Shown here piece by piece: positions 1 through 5,247 of a stretch of 5,247 nucleotides of DNA. The notes beneath the pieces are model-generated. The model had not been told where the DNA came from and did not search any database. It was given only the letters and a program-made list of their open reading frames with translations. The stretch covers positions 1 through 5,247 of the forward strand of contig JAPKXV010000438.1 of the NCBI GenBank assembly GCA_026394635.1, in the 5' to 3' direction. The stretch is from Methanoregula sp. GTDB taxonomy: Archaea > Halobacteriota > Methanomicrobia > Methanomicrobiales > Methanospirillaceae. Both the position numbers and the translations under genes were made by a program. The first letter of the stretch is position 1, and each line of letters opens with the position of its first letter.

Positions 1-2
1 CT

Positions 3-50
3 ACTCGAAAGCGACGTAAAGATGTGATTGTCACCGCGTGGGATGACTGA
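3..50 (+). CDS. Possible 3' end of an unidentified convergent gene
   Basis: Plus-strand frame 3 is open from the window edge for 15 codons and ends in TGA at 48-50, giving TRKRRKDVIVTAWDD. The basic-then-hydrophobic composition with an acidic end looks like a plausible protein C-terminus, and a T5 tract (97-101) inside a bulged inverted repeat (79-118) follows at terminator-like distance. Fifteen codons are too few to prove coding or to assign a family. The opposite strand is also open here (from ATG 139 leftward) but lacks a ribosome binding site and looks like a shadow. Confidence 0.25.
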   Translation, partial: TRKRRKDVIVTAWDD

Positions 51-117
51 AAAAAGAATGGGTAATATGCTATTTTAACACCAGAATCAACACAAATTTT
101 TCGACGGATTCTCTGGT

Positions 118-130
118 GGAATACTATTCC
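118..130. repeat. 13-bp perfect inverted repeat GGAATA-C-TATTCC
   Basis: Six-base arms around a single central C, symmetric on both strands. With a one-base centre it cannot fold well as RNA, so a dimeric DNA-binding protein site is more likely than a hairpin if it has any function. No gene start lies close by within the window, which argues against an operator here. Chance occurrence in AT-rich DNA is possible. Confidence 0.4.
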
Positions 131-131
131 T

Positions 132-181
132 AAAAACATAAAGAAAAAAGTGACCGCAGATTATAGTGCGAATTTTCGCAC
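132..181 (-). terminator. Possible stem plus T-tract terminator for leftward transcription
   Basis: A perfect inverted repeat GTGCGAA-TT-TTCGCAC (166-181) can form a 6-bp stem with a 4-nt loop. On the minus strand it is followed about 16 nt later by T6 (149-144) and T5 (136-132) tracts. Oligo-T tracts terminate archaeal transcription. It lies about 160 nt after the TPR stop, so an earlier end is also possible. The inverted repeat could alternatively be a protein-binding site. Confidence 0.35.
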
Positions 182-339
182 AAGAATGTCAACATCCTGT
201 CCTAATATCGCAACCGGGGGGTGCCGCAGCGGCGGGGGCGAAGGCGTAGCTGGAGCCCTCAAGAGCGACTGATATGTACGAATTTGATCACAGACCCAAG
301 AAAATTTGGGTGCAAAGTTGGCATTATCCCCAAAATGAA

Positions 340-1029
340 TTATTTTCTCTTTTTCCTGTTGTATGCCCACCAGCCAATGCCTGCACAGAGAAGGACGAGA
401 AGCGCGAGCCATACGGCATATTTTACATAGAATGGCTTTTGTGATTCAGCAAGGATTCTGGCGTTCTTAATGTTTCCCTCAAGATACGGGTACTTGGGAT
501 CGAGTTCTGCCACCCGTTCGAATGCCACTATGCCTTCCCCGCATCTCCCCATCCCGCATAAGGCATACCCTTGGTTAAACCATGCCTCGGCATTCCCGGG
601 ATCGAGCGCGGTTGCCCTCTCAAAGGCGTTCAACTGTTCATGGTAGTACGCACCCGCCGTTGTTGTATCATGGAACTGGTCTTCGTACATAAATCCAAGG
701 CTGTACAGGATCTGCCCCCGGTTTATCCACCCTTTTACGTAGGCAGGGTTTATCCGGATTGAACTGTTGGAAGCAGCCAGTGCCCCGGAATATTCTTTTG
801 CCCGGTTGAGCGCGTCAGCCTTGCCATTCCACGCTTCAAAATACCCGGGCTCCCGCTGGATTGCCTGTTCGAACGCTCCAGCCGCCTGAGAATAATTTCC
901 CCCATCGAGGAGAGTAACTCCCTGGTCATAGAGCGCGACGGCTTCCGGAGAATAGGCAGCCGCAGGAGGGATTACAAGAAGTGCGGAAATAAGGAATAAA
1001 AGGAACCCCGCCTTGCAATAATTATTCAT
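340..1029 (-). CDS. Secreted, membrane-anchored tetratricopeptide-repeat protein
   Basis: A 229-residue protein with a clear three-part layout. Residues 1-25 form a signal peptide: a Lys near the N-terminus, a hydrophobic core (8-20) and a likely cleavage site after Ala-Ala-Ala at 25. Residues about 30-180 hold four TPR units with the usual small/aromatic spacing and Asn/Asp/Glu-Pro-x-x ends (EPGY 60, NPAY 94, DPGN 143, DPKY 177). The third unit is stretched by about 15 residues (113-128, Tyr/Asp/Thr-rich). Residues about 204-223 are a transmembrane helix followed by the basic tail NRKKRK, so the repeats should face outside the cell with a cytoplasmic tail. TPRs bind partner proteins; no catalytic domain is seen and the partner is unknown. 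Two cysteines in unit 4 (158, 163) lie on the predicted exterior. The ATG at 1029 is supported by a GAGGT ribosome binding site. It lies 60 nt after the methyltransferase gene on the same strand. Anchoring surface complexes is possible but untested. Confidence 0.85.
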   Translation of the reverse strand: MNNYCKAGFLLFLISALLVIPPAAAYSPEAVALYDQGVTLLDGGNYSQAAGAFEQAIQREPGYFEAWNGKADALNRAKEYSGALAASNSSIRINPAYVKGWINRGQILYSLGFMYEDQFHDTTTAGAYYHEQLNAFERATALDPGNAEAWFNQGYALCGMGRCGEGIVAFERVAELDPKYPYLEGNIKNARILAESQKPFYVKYAVWLALLVLLCAGIGWWAYNRKKRK

Positions 1030-1030
1030 G

Positions 1031-1054
1031 CGAACCTCGTATCAATGTTCGAAC
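1031..1054 (-). promoter_or_regulatory. TPR gene ribosome binding site with possible sequestering stem
   Basis: Minus-strand GAGGT lies 4 nt before ATG 1029-1027 and matches the archaeal Shine-Dalgarno GGAGGTGA, supporting this start. The same bases partly belong to a short inverted repeat, CGAAC (1051-1047) and GTTCG (1035-1031), with an 11-nt loop, which would include the Shine-Dalgarno in or next to a weak stem. An 8-bp palindrome GTTCGAAC (1047-1054) touches the larger upstream hairpin, so the two structures could compete. The binding site is well supported; regulation is speculation. Confidence 0.5.
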
Positions 1055-1076
1055 TGGCATCTGATAAAGATACCAG
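1054..1076 (-). repeat. Hairpin in the spacer between the methyltransferase and TPR genes
   Basis: On the minus strand, CTGGTATCT and AGATGCCAG form a 9-bp stem with a 5-nt loop (TTATC). The only non-Watson-Crick position is U-G, which still pairs in minus-strand RNA, whereas the plus-strand copy would have a C-A mismatch. The stem therefore favours the transcribed strand. It begins about 13 nt after the methyltransferase stop. No T tract follows, so it is not a simple intrinsic terminator. It may be an mRNA processing or stability element or part of a leader. Confidence 0.55.
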
Positions 1077-1089
1077 CGTCGCTCTTTTA

Positions 1090-2058
1090 TCACTCAAGCA
1101 CCAGGATCCTCCGCGTCAGGCTCTTGTGCACCCGCTGCTCATGGCGCTGCACGACGTCCATATGCCGGGCGGCAATTTCACTGATGTCCTTATGCGTGAC
1201 GACAACCGCACGCCTTCCCTGTTTTAATACCCTGCGCAGTTCTGCAAGAGTATCATCATAGAGCCGCTCCATTGTGTCTTCCTTTTTGATGGAGACTGAC
1301 TGGCCATAGGGAAAGTCAGTAACCACGGCATCCACCGAATTATCGCACAGGGGCAGGCTGGTGGCATCGGCCACCATCAGCGTGCCGGCATGAACATTCT
1401 GCCGGCTCCCGTCAATCATCAACAGATCACAATCACTTCCGATGGCATCGATCCGGAGCATTTCTGCCTCGATCAGCGTACCCCCCGTCCCGCAGAACGG
1501 GTCAAGGATGAGATCTCCGGGGTATGTACAGGATATATTGACCAGCGCCCGTGCCATCCGCGGCATCATCACCCCGGGATGGAAGAAAATCCGTTTGCCG
1601 GGATTGCGTTTGTCGTACAATCCCCGGTCGATGGTGAAGAGAAGCCTGCCAAAATAACACCGGTCTTCTGAAAGGACCGCCCGGTACTCTTCCTGGGGAC
1701 TCTTGAGGTCAACGGGTCCACTGATCATCGTCCCGATAAGCTGTTCAAATTCCCGCTGGGAGCACCGGTGCACGAGCGTCGTGTTGCCGGCATGAACCTT
1801 CCGTACCCTCCCGGAAAATGGCCGGTCCGTCTCAATGGCACAGTCCCTGAGTACCTGCCGGAATGAATCGATATCAGGTGCACATTCGCCGAGATACTCG
1901 CAAACGCCGTGTGACAGCGCAAGCCGGCGGGCAACCTCAGGATCAGGACACTCTGCCACCGCCACCTGAGCCCGCTTTTCAAGGACTGTACCGACACATT
2001 CGAGTTCTGCGAAAGGGAGTGTCGGGTTTTCCCCCGAGAGCTCAAAGAGCAGCTTCAT
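1090..2058 (-). CDS. Archaeal tRNA (guanine-10-N2) methyltransferase, Trm-G10/Trm11 family (COG1041)
   Basis: A complete 322-residue SAM-dependent RNA methylase. The N-terminal half (about 1-145) fits the divergent THUMP-containing RNA-binding region of the family, opening with FELSGENPxLPFAE. The signature RNPGKRxFFHPGVMMPRMARALVN (152-174) is characteristic of archaeal Trm-G10. The Rossmann catalytic domain follows, with SAM-binding motif I DPFCGTGG (186-193), an acidic motif II region (GSDCD, 207-211), motif III VADAT (229-233) and motif IV DFPYG (248-252). Family members mono- and dimethylate the exocyclic amine of guanine 10 in tRNA, which stabilises the D-arm. Motif IV in the best-studied members is Asp-Pro-Pro-Tyr; here the first Pro is Phe. 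The ATG at 2058 is chosen because the first residues match the family start, although no ribosome-binding site is seen. The gene lies 70 nt after dnaJ and 60 nt before the TPR gene and has no obvious functional tie to either. The precise target guanine is inferred from family. Confidence 0.85.
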   Translation of the reverse strand: MKLLFELSGENPTLPFAELECVGTVLEKRAQVAVAECPDPEVARRLALSHGVCEYLGECAPDIDSFRQVLRDCAIETDRPFSGRVRKVHAGNTTLVHRCSQREFEQLIGTMISGPVDLKSPQEEYRAVLSEDRCYFGRLLFTIDRGLYDKRNPGKRIFFHPGVMMPRMARALVNISCTYPGDLILDPFCGTGGTLIEAEMLRIDAIGSDCDLLMIDGSRQNVHAGTLMVADATSLPLCDNSVDAVVTDFPYGQSVSIKKEDTMERLYDDTLAELRRVLKQGRRAVVVTHKDISEIAARHMDVVQRHEQRVHKSLTRRILVLE

Positions 2059-2069
2059 CGTTTAACGAT
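2057..2069. repeat. 13-bp perfect inverted repeat over the methyltransferase start codon
   Basis: ATCGTT-T-AACGAT is a perfect 6-bp inverted repeat around one central base. On the minus strand its end supplies the first two bases of the methyltransferase ATG. No Shine-Dalgarno is visible upstream of that ATG, so the transcript may be leaderless or have a short leader, and the palindrome would then sit at the transcription start. It could be a repressor site or chance; nothing else in the window repeats it. Confidence 0.5.
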
Positions 2070-2076
2070 AGGACGC

Positions 2077-2107
2077 AAAAGAGGAAAAAGATTGACGTAT
2101 GAAAAAA
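2077..2107 (-). terminator. Possible T-rich terminator of the grpE-dnaK-dnaJ operon
   Basis: Between the dnaJ stop and the next start (70 nt), the minus strand carries three T tracts: T6 (2107-2102), T5 (2089-2085) and T4 (2080-2077), the latter two separated by CCTC. Archaeal RNA polymerase can terminate at oligo-T tracts without a hairpin, which is established, so the chaperone transcript may end here. No strong stem precedes the tracts. The same pyrimidine-rich stretch could instead be part of the promoter of the downstream methyltransferase gene. Confidence 0.35.
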
Positions 2108-2128
2108 TTAAGGGGGCTGGATCAGGAA

Positions 2129-3253
2129 TTATTTTCTCTCTTTTTTCTTTCCCATAAACCCGGAAAAGAAACCCTTTTTCCCGCCGTGTTTACCCTCAAT
2201 GGCAAGGATCTTTTCGTACATCTCCTTTTCTTCGCTGCCAAGCTGCCGGGGGGTGACAATTTTCACCCGTATGAGCAGTTCCCCGGGATGCCCGCGGCGC
2301 TTGACACCCTCGCCCGGAACCCTGAGCGCGGTGTTAAACTGGACACCGGCAGGCACCTTCAGCTCGATATGGCGCTTGTCTATGGTCTCGATCTCAATTG
2401 TTGTACCCATCACTGCCTGTGCCGGCGAGATCTCGATCATGGTCTCAAGGGTGTCCCCGTCGCGCGTGAACCGTTCATGGGGCAGTACATACACTTCGAT
2501 GAACAGGTCTCCGTTCGGGGCTCCGAAGTCCCCGGCTTCACCATATCCTTCCATCCGCAGGCGCATGCCGGTTTCCATACCGGGCGGGATATGGATGGTG
2601 ACCTTTCGTTGTGCCCGGGTGTGACCGGAACCGCGGCAGTCCTTGCATAACCGCTCAGGGATCTTACCCTTGCCGCCGCACTGGGTGCAGGTGGTCATGC
2701 GGATAAACTGCCCGAAAGGAGACTGGGATGCCTGCCGCATCTGGCCGCTCCCTCCGCACCGGGGGCAGGTGTTCTGTTTTTTGGTCTCGCTGCCTGACCC
2801 GGCGCATGCGGGACACGGTTCGGTATGCATCACCGCGATGTCACGGTCCGTCCCTGCAACAGCATCCTCAAGCGGGATTGAGATGCGCGTCAGGAGGTCT
2901 GCACCCGGTTGTGATCCCGCCCTCCGGTTACCACCCCCGAAGAAGTCAAAGATGTCCCCGAACCCGGAGAAGTCGGTCGAGAACCCTCCACCATACCCTC
3001 CGCCTCCGGTGTACGACCCTTTCGAGGCATTGGTATAGGTCTCATGCCCCATGTTGTCGTACTGTGCCCGCTTCTGGGCATCGGAAAGGACGCTGTAGGC
3101 TTCGTTGATATGCTTGAACTTCTCCTCTGCCCCACGGTCTTTGCAGACATCCGGATGGAATTTGCGGGCAAGGTTGCGGTACGCCTTCTTGACTTCCTTA
3201 TCATCAGCATTCCGGGGTACGCCAAGGATGTCGTAGTAATCAGAAGAGCCCAT
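2129..3253 (-). CDS. dnaJ: DnaJ, type I Hsp40 co-chaperone
   Basis: A 374-residue full-length DnaJ from the ATG at 3253. The J domain (about 4-68) carries the invariant His-Pro-Asp at 33-35 that triggers DnaK ATP hydrolysis. A Gly/Phe-rich linker follows (about 79-113). The zinc domain has all four CxxCxGxG repeats (CPACAGSG 147, CPRCGGSG 163, CTQCGGKG 189, CKDCRGSG 203) with canonical 8-18-6 spacing, so it should bind two zinc ions. The C-terminal substrate-binding beta domains run to about 335. The tail is Lys-rich and ends in KKKERK. An in-frame GTG at 3262-3260 would add three residues and overlap the dnaK stop as GTGA. I prefer ATG because Met-Gly-Ser-Ser-Asp-Tyr-Tyr fits the usual DnaJ N-terminus and GTGA lies 5 nt upstream as a partial Shine-Dalgarno. 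It delivers clients to the DnaK encoded immediately upstream. Family and role are secure; only the start is open. Confidence 0.96.
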   Translation of the reverse strand: MGSSDYYDILGVPRNADDKEVKKAYRNLARKFHPDVCKDRGAEEKFKHINEAYSVLSDAQKRAQYDNMGHETYTNASKGSYTGGGGYGGGFSTDFSGFGDIFDFFGGGNRRAGSQPGADLLTRISIPLEDAVAGTDRDIAVMHTEPCPACAGSGSETKKQNTCPRCGGSGQMRQASQSPFGQFIRMTTCTQCGGKGKIPERLCKDCRGSGHTRAQRKVTIHIPPGMETGMRLRMEGYGEAGDFGAPNGDLFIEVYVLPHERFTRDGDTLETMIEISPAQAVMGTTIEIETIDKRHIELKVPAGVQFNTALRVPGEGVKRRGHPGELLIRVKIVTPRQLGSEEKEMYEKILAIEGKHGGKKGFFSGFMGKKKERK

Positions 3254-3258
3254 CGGGG

Positions 3259-5106
3259 TCACTCTTCTTTGACCTTGTAGTCTGCATTGACGACGTTGTC
3301 ATCCTGTTTTTTATCCGGAGTACCGGTTTCTGATGCTCCTGCCTGCTGCTGTGCTGCCTGCTCTGCCTGTACTTTCTGGTAGAGCTTGGTCGTTGCAGCG
3401 TAGACAACTTCAGTGAGCGATTCCATCGATTTTTTTATCTCATCAAGGTTGTCATCGGAGAGCGCCTTTTTGACCGCTGCTGCACCTTCTTCGATCTTTA
3501 TCTTGTCGGCAGGCTCAATTTTGTCGCCGCTCTCTTTTACCGTCTTTTCTGCGGCAAAGACTGCCATATCCGCCTGGTTGTGCAGTTCGATCTCATCGCG
3601 CTTCTTCTTGTCGTCAGCCTCGAACTTTTTGGCATCTTCGGTTGCACGCCGGATATCCTCTTCTGATAGTTTCCGGTCTCCCTTGATGGAGATCGCCTGC
3701 TGGTTACCGCTGCCAAGGTCTTTTGCTGATACGTGGATGATGCCGTTTGAATCGATATCGAAGGTCACTTCAATCTGGGGGATGCCCCGCGGTGCCGGCG
3801 GGATACCGGTGAGCTGGAACTTTCCCAGCGTGAAGTTGTCCTTTGCAAGCGCCCGCTCTCCCTGCACGACATGGATCTCGACACTGGTCTGCCCGTCAGC
3901 GGCGGTCGAAAATATCTGGCTTTTTCTTGTCGGGATTGTGGTGTTGCGTTCGATCAGTTTGGTCGCTATACCGCCAAGTGTTTCGATACCCAGCGTGAGC
4001 GGTGTGACGTCGAGCAGCACGATGTCTTTTGTCTCTCCGGTCAATACAGCACCCTGGATACCAGCACCGAGCGCGACGCACTCATCCGGGTTGATGCCCT
4101 TGTCCGGATCTTTTCCCAGAATTTTTTTGACGGTGTCCTGCACGAGCGGGGTACGGGTCTGGCCCCCGACAAGCAGCACATGGTCGATGTCTTTTGGCTC
4201 CAGCTTCGCATCAGCGAGTGCCTGTTTTACCGGCCCAACCGTGGATTCTACAAGGCTGCCGATGAGCTGCTCAAGCTTTGCCCGTGTCAGGTCGATGCTC
4301 AAAAACTTCGGGCCGCTGGAATCGGTGGTGATGTACGGGAGGTTGATGTTTGTGGACTGCCGTGACGAGAGTTCGATCTTTGCGTTCTCGGACGCGTCAC
4401 GGAGGCGCTGCATCGCAAAGGGATCGTTCTTTAAGTCAATACCCTCTTTTTTCCTGAACTCCTCAACCAGATAGTCCTGGATAATTTTATCGAAGTCGTC
4501 GCCACCAAGATGGTTATTCCCTGCGGTCGATTTGACTTCAAAGACACCGTCTCCGAGCGTCAGGATCGAAACATCGAACGTTCCGCCGCCAAGATCATAA
4601 ACAAGCACCGTTGCATCCTCTTCCTTGTCAATACCATAGGCAAGGGCACTTGCGGTGGGTTCGTTGATGATCCGCAGGACTTCGAGACCGGCGATCTTTC
4701 CGGCATCCTTTGTTGACGTCCGCTGCGAGTCGTTGAAATATGCAGGGACGGTGATGACGGCTTTTGAGATCTTTTCACCGAGATAGGCCTCGGCATCGAT
4801 CTTCATCTTCTGGAGGATCATTGCCGAGATTTCCTGAGGTGAATAATCCTTGTCATCGACCCGGATCTTTTCGGTTGTCCCCATCTTTCGCTTGATCGAC
4901 TGGAACGTGCGTTTGGGGTTACTGACAGCCTGGCGTTTTGCAAGGCTCCCGACGAGACGTTCCCCATCCTTGGTGAATGCCACAACGGACGGTGTGGTGC
5001 GCCCTCCCTCAGCATTGGGGATGACGATCGCCTTTCCGGCTTCCATGATTGACATACAGGAAAATGTCGTCCCCAGATCAATTCCCAGAACTTTTTCCTT
5101 TGCCAT
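3259..5106 (-). CDS. dnaK: DnaK, Hsp70 molecular chaperone (bacterial type)
   Basis: This is a complete 615-residue Hsp70, the ATP-driven cytoplasmic chaperone that binds exposed hydrophobic segments of unfolded proteins. The nucleotide-binding domain (about 1-360) shows all three Hsp70 signatures: phosphate-1 loop IDLGTTFS (9-16), phosphate-2 DLGGGTFDVS (171-180) and LLVGGQTRTP (311-320). The interdomain linker DIVLLDVTPLTLG (361-373) couples to the substrate-binding beta-sandwich (about 374-485). An alpha-helical lid follows (about 486-580), then a Gln/Ala-rich flexible tail and an acidic end with NVVNADY (604-610), as in bacterial DnaK. The first-quadrant segment of about 23 residues found in proteobacterial DnaK after the FxxIKR motif is absent (residues 68-95), and the position equivalent to E. 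coli Thr199 is Asn (GNNHLGG, 197-202). Both traits are typical of Gram-positive DnaK and suggest an ancient bacterial origin. The gene lies 2 nt after grpE and abuts dnaJ. No frameshift or missing motif is seen. Confidence 0.97.
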   Translation of the reverse strand: MAKEKVLGIDLGTTFSCMSIMEAGKAIVIPNAEGGRTTPSVVAFTKDGERLVGSLAKRQAVSNPKRTFQSIKRKMGTTEKIRVDDKDYSPQEISAMILQKMKIDAEAYLGEKISKAVITVPAYFNDSQRTSTKDAGKIAGLEVLRIINEPTASALAYGIDKEEDATVLVYDLGGGTFDVSILTLGDGVFEVKSTAGNNHLGGDDFDKIIQDYLVEEFRKKEGIDLKNDPFAMQRLRDASENAKIELSSRQSTNINLPYITTDSSGPKFLSIDLTRAKLEQLIGSLVESTVGPVKQALADAKLEPKDIDHVLLVGGQTRTPLVQDTVKKILGKDPDKGINPDECVALGAGIQGAVLTGETKDIVLLDVTPLTLGIETLGGIATKLIERNTTIPTRKSQIFSTAADGQTSVEIHVVQGERALAKDNFTLGKFQLTGIPPAPRGIPQIEVTFDIDSNGIIHVSAKDLGSGNQQAISIKGDRKLSEEDIRRATEDAKKFEADDKKKRDEIELHNQADMAVFAAEKTVKESGDKIEPADKIKIEEGAAAVKKALSDDNLDEIKKSMESLTEVVYAATTKLYQKVQAEQAAQQQAGASETGTPDKKQDDNVVNADYKVKEE

Positions 5107-5118
5107 AGTTAATCCTCA
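5107..5118 (-). promoter_or_regulatory. dnaK ribosome binding site overlapping the grpE stop
   Basis: Read on the minus strand, the junction is TGAGGATTAACTATG. A GAGG Shine-Dalgarno core falls inside the last codons of grpE, then comes the grpE TAA, two bases, and the dnaK ATG. The core is about 7 nt from the start codon. This arrangement fixes ATG 5106-5104 as the dnaK start and implies that ribosomes finishing grpE help load dnaK. Confidence 0.7.
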
Positions 5119-5247
5119 TTATTTTTTTTGTTTCCTTTTGATACTGCGACTTTTGCAAACCTGATCACTCTGTCATGCATGCGATACCCGCGGGCAGCCT
5201 CGTCGATCACGATACCTTCTTCATAATCAGAATGAACGTGCGCAATC
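5109..5247 (-). CDS. grpE: GrpE, DnaK nucleotide exchange factor (C-terminal end only)
   Basis: Only the last 45 codons and the TAA stop are present; the rest lies beyond the right edge. The visible peptide has the conserved end of the GrpE beta-domain: an acidic Glu-Glu-Gly-Ile-Val stretch, then Ala-Arg-Gly-Tyr-Arg-Met-His-Asp-Arg-Val-Ile-Arg, matching the family pattern x-x-Gly-Tyr-x-x-x-x-Arg-x-x-Arg-x-Ala-x-Val, and a short Lys/Asn-rich tail ending in Glu-Asp. In the family this beta-domain inserts into the DnaK ATPase cleft and releases ADP, allowing ATP to rebind and the client to leave. The stop is 2 nt before the dnaK start, so the two genes are surely co-transcribed and probably translationally coupled. 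The usual third-from-last conserved residues of bacterial GrpE (Arg-Pro/Ala-Ala/Met) read Arg-Phe-Ala here. Its operon promoter and any heat-shock operator lie outside the window. The identification is firm because motif and context agree. Confidence 0.9.
   Translation of the reverse strand, partial: IAHVHSDYEEGIVIDEAARGYRMHDRVIRFAKVAVSKGNKKNNED

Larger units (their letters stand above)
51..339. other. Gene-poor spacer downstream of the TPR gene
   Basis: I find no convincing coding region in these 289 nt; short open frames on both strands have no family-like sequence. The stretch changes composition: AT-rich at 51-200, a GC-rich block at about 211-262 with G6 and G5 runs and GCCGCAGCGGC, then AT-rich again. 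It contains four inverted repeats, at 79-118 (6 plus 4 bp with a bulge), 118-130, 166-181 and 294-311 (ACCCAA/TTGGGT, 6-nt loop, about 30 nt after the TPR stop). A small RNA is conceivable but nothing identifies one. Both flanking transcripts may end here. Confidence 0.5.

Noticed and set aside
1..139. Minus-strand open frame from ATG 139 running off the left edge
   Set aside because: It has no ribosome binding site, follows a T-rich tract that looks terminator-like, and its translation is low-complexity and unlike any family I know; it overlaps the equally uncertain plus-strand frame.
208..240. Possible G-quadruplex in the G-rich block
   Set aside because: It has only two long G runs (G6 and G5) with GG between; four adequate runs with short loops are not present.
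228..315. tRNA-like fragment (GTAGCTGGAG followed by AGAGCGACTGA)
   Set aside because: It resembles a D-arm by eye, but there is no T-arm GTTCRANNC sequence, no matching acceptor stem and no plausible anticodon arm.
161..412. 83-codon minus-strand open frame overlapping the end of the TPR gene
   Set aside because: It overlaps the TPR coding end in another frame, is Pro/Ser/Arg-rich from the GC-rich block, and has no recognisable domain.
2099..2650. 183-codon open frame on the plus strand antisense to the dnaJ 3' half
   Set aside because: It is a shadow of the dnaJ reading frame, whose zinc-finger and C-terminal domain matches are unambiguous.
3413..4474. 353-codon open frame on the plus strand antisense to dnaK
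   Set aside because: It lies entirely inside dnaK, is Ser/Phe-rich with no family-like motif, and long antisense open frames in Hsp70 genes are a known codon-bias artefact.

Overview
The window looks like part of a methanogenic archaeal chromosome, most plausibly Methanomicrobiales (Methanoregula-like). The order-level placement is inference. It rests on an archaeal tRNA guanine-10 N2-methyltransferase, a secreted TPR protein of a kind common in methanogens, Shine-Dalgarno motifs matching the archaeal GGAGGTGA core, moderately GC-rich codon use, and a bacterial-type grpE-dnaK-dnaJ cluster of the sort several euryarchaeal lineages carry. All confident genes lie on the minus strand, so transcription runs from high to low coordinates.

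In transcription order: (1) 5247-5109 is the last 45 codons of grpE, the nucleotide exchange factor. (2) 5106-3259 is a complete dnaK (Hsp70, 615 aa), starting 2 nt after the grpE stop. (3) 3253-2129 is a complete type I dnaJ (Hsp40) with J domain, Gly/Phe region and four zinc-binding CxxCxGxG motifs. An alternative GTG start would overlap the dnaK stop as GTGA. (4) 2128-2059 is a short, pyrimidine-rich spacer that could terminate the chaperone operon. (5) 2058-1090 is a THUMP/Rossmann RNA methyltransferase of the archaeal Trm-G10 (COG1041/TIGR01177) type. (6) 1089-1030 is a spacer with a conspicuous hairpin. (7) 1029-340 is a signal-peptide, TPR, C-terminal membrane-anchor protein of unknown partner. 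(8) 339-51 has no convincing gene but holds several short inverted repeats, a GC-rich block and T tracts (minus strand). (9) 3-50 (+) may be the extreme 3' end of a convergent gene, which is weakly supported.

GrpE, DnaK and DnaJ form one complete chaperone cycle: DnaJ delivers unfolded clients and stimulates ATP hydrolysis, DnaK clamps the client, and GrpE releases ADP. The near-zero spacing implies one transcript with translational coupling. The methyltransferase (tRNA modification) and TPR gene (extracytoplasmic scaffold) are functionally unrelated neighbours, possibly transcribed separately. I see no mobile element, CRISPR array, rRNA or tRNA, and no clear novel multi-gene system. The most interesting leftovers are the small palindromes and hairpins in the spacers and the altered catalytic tetrapeptide of the methyltransferase.
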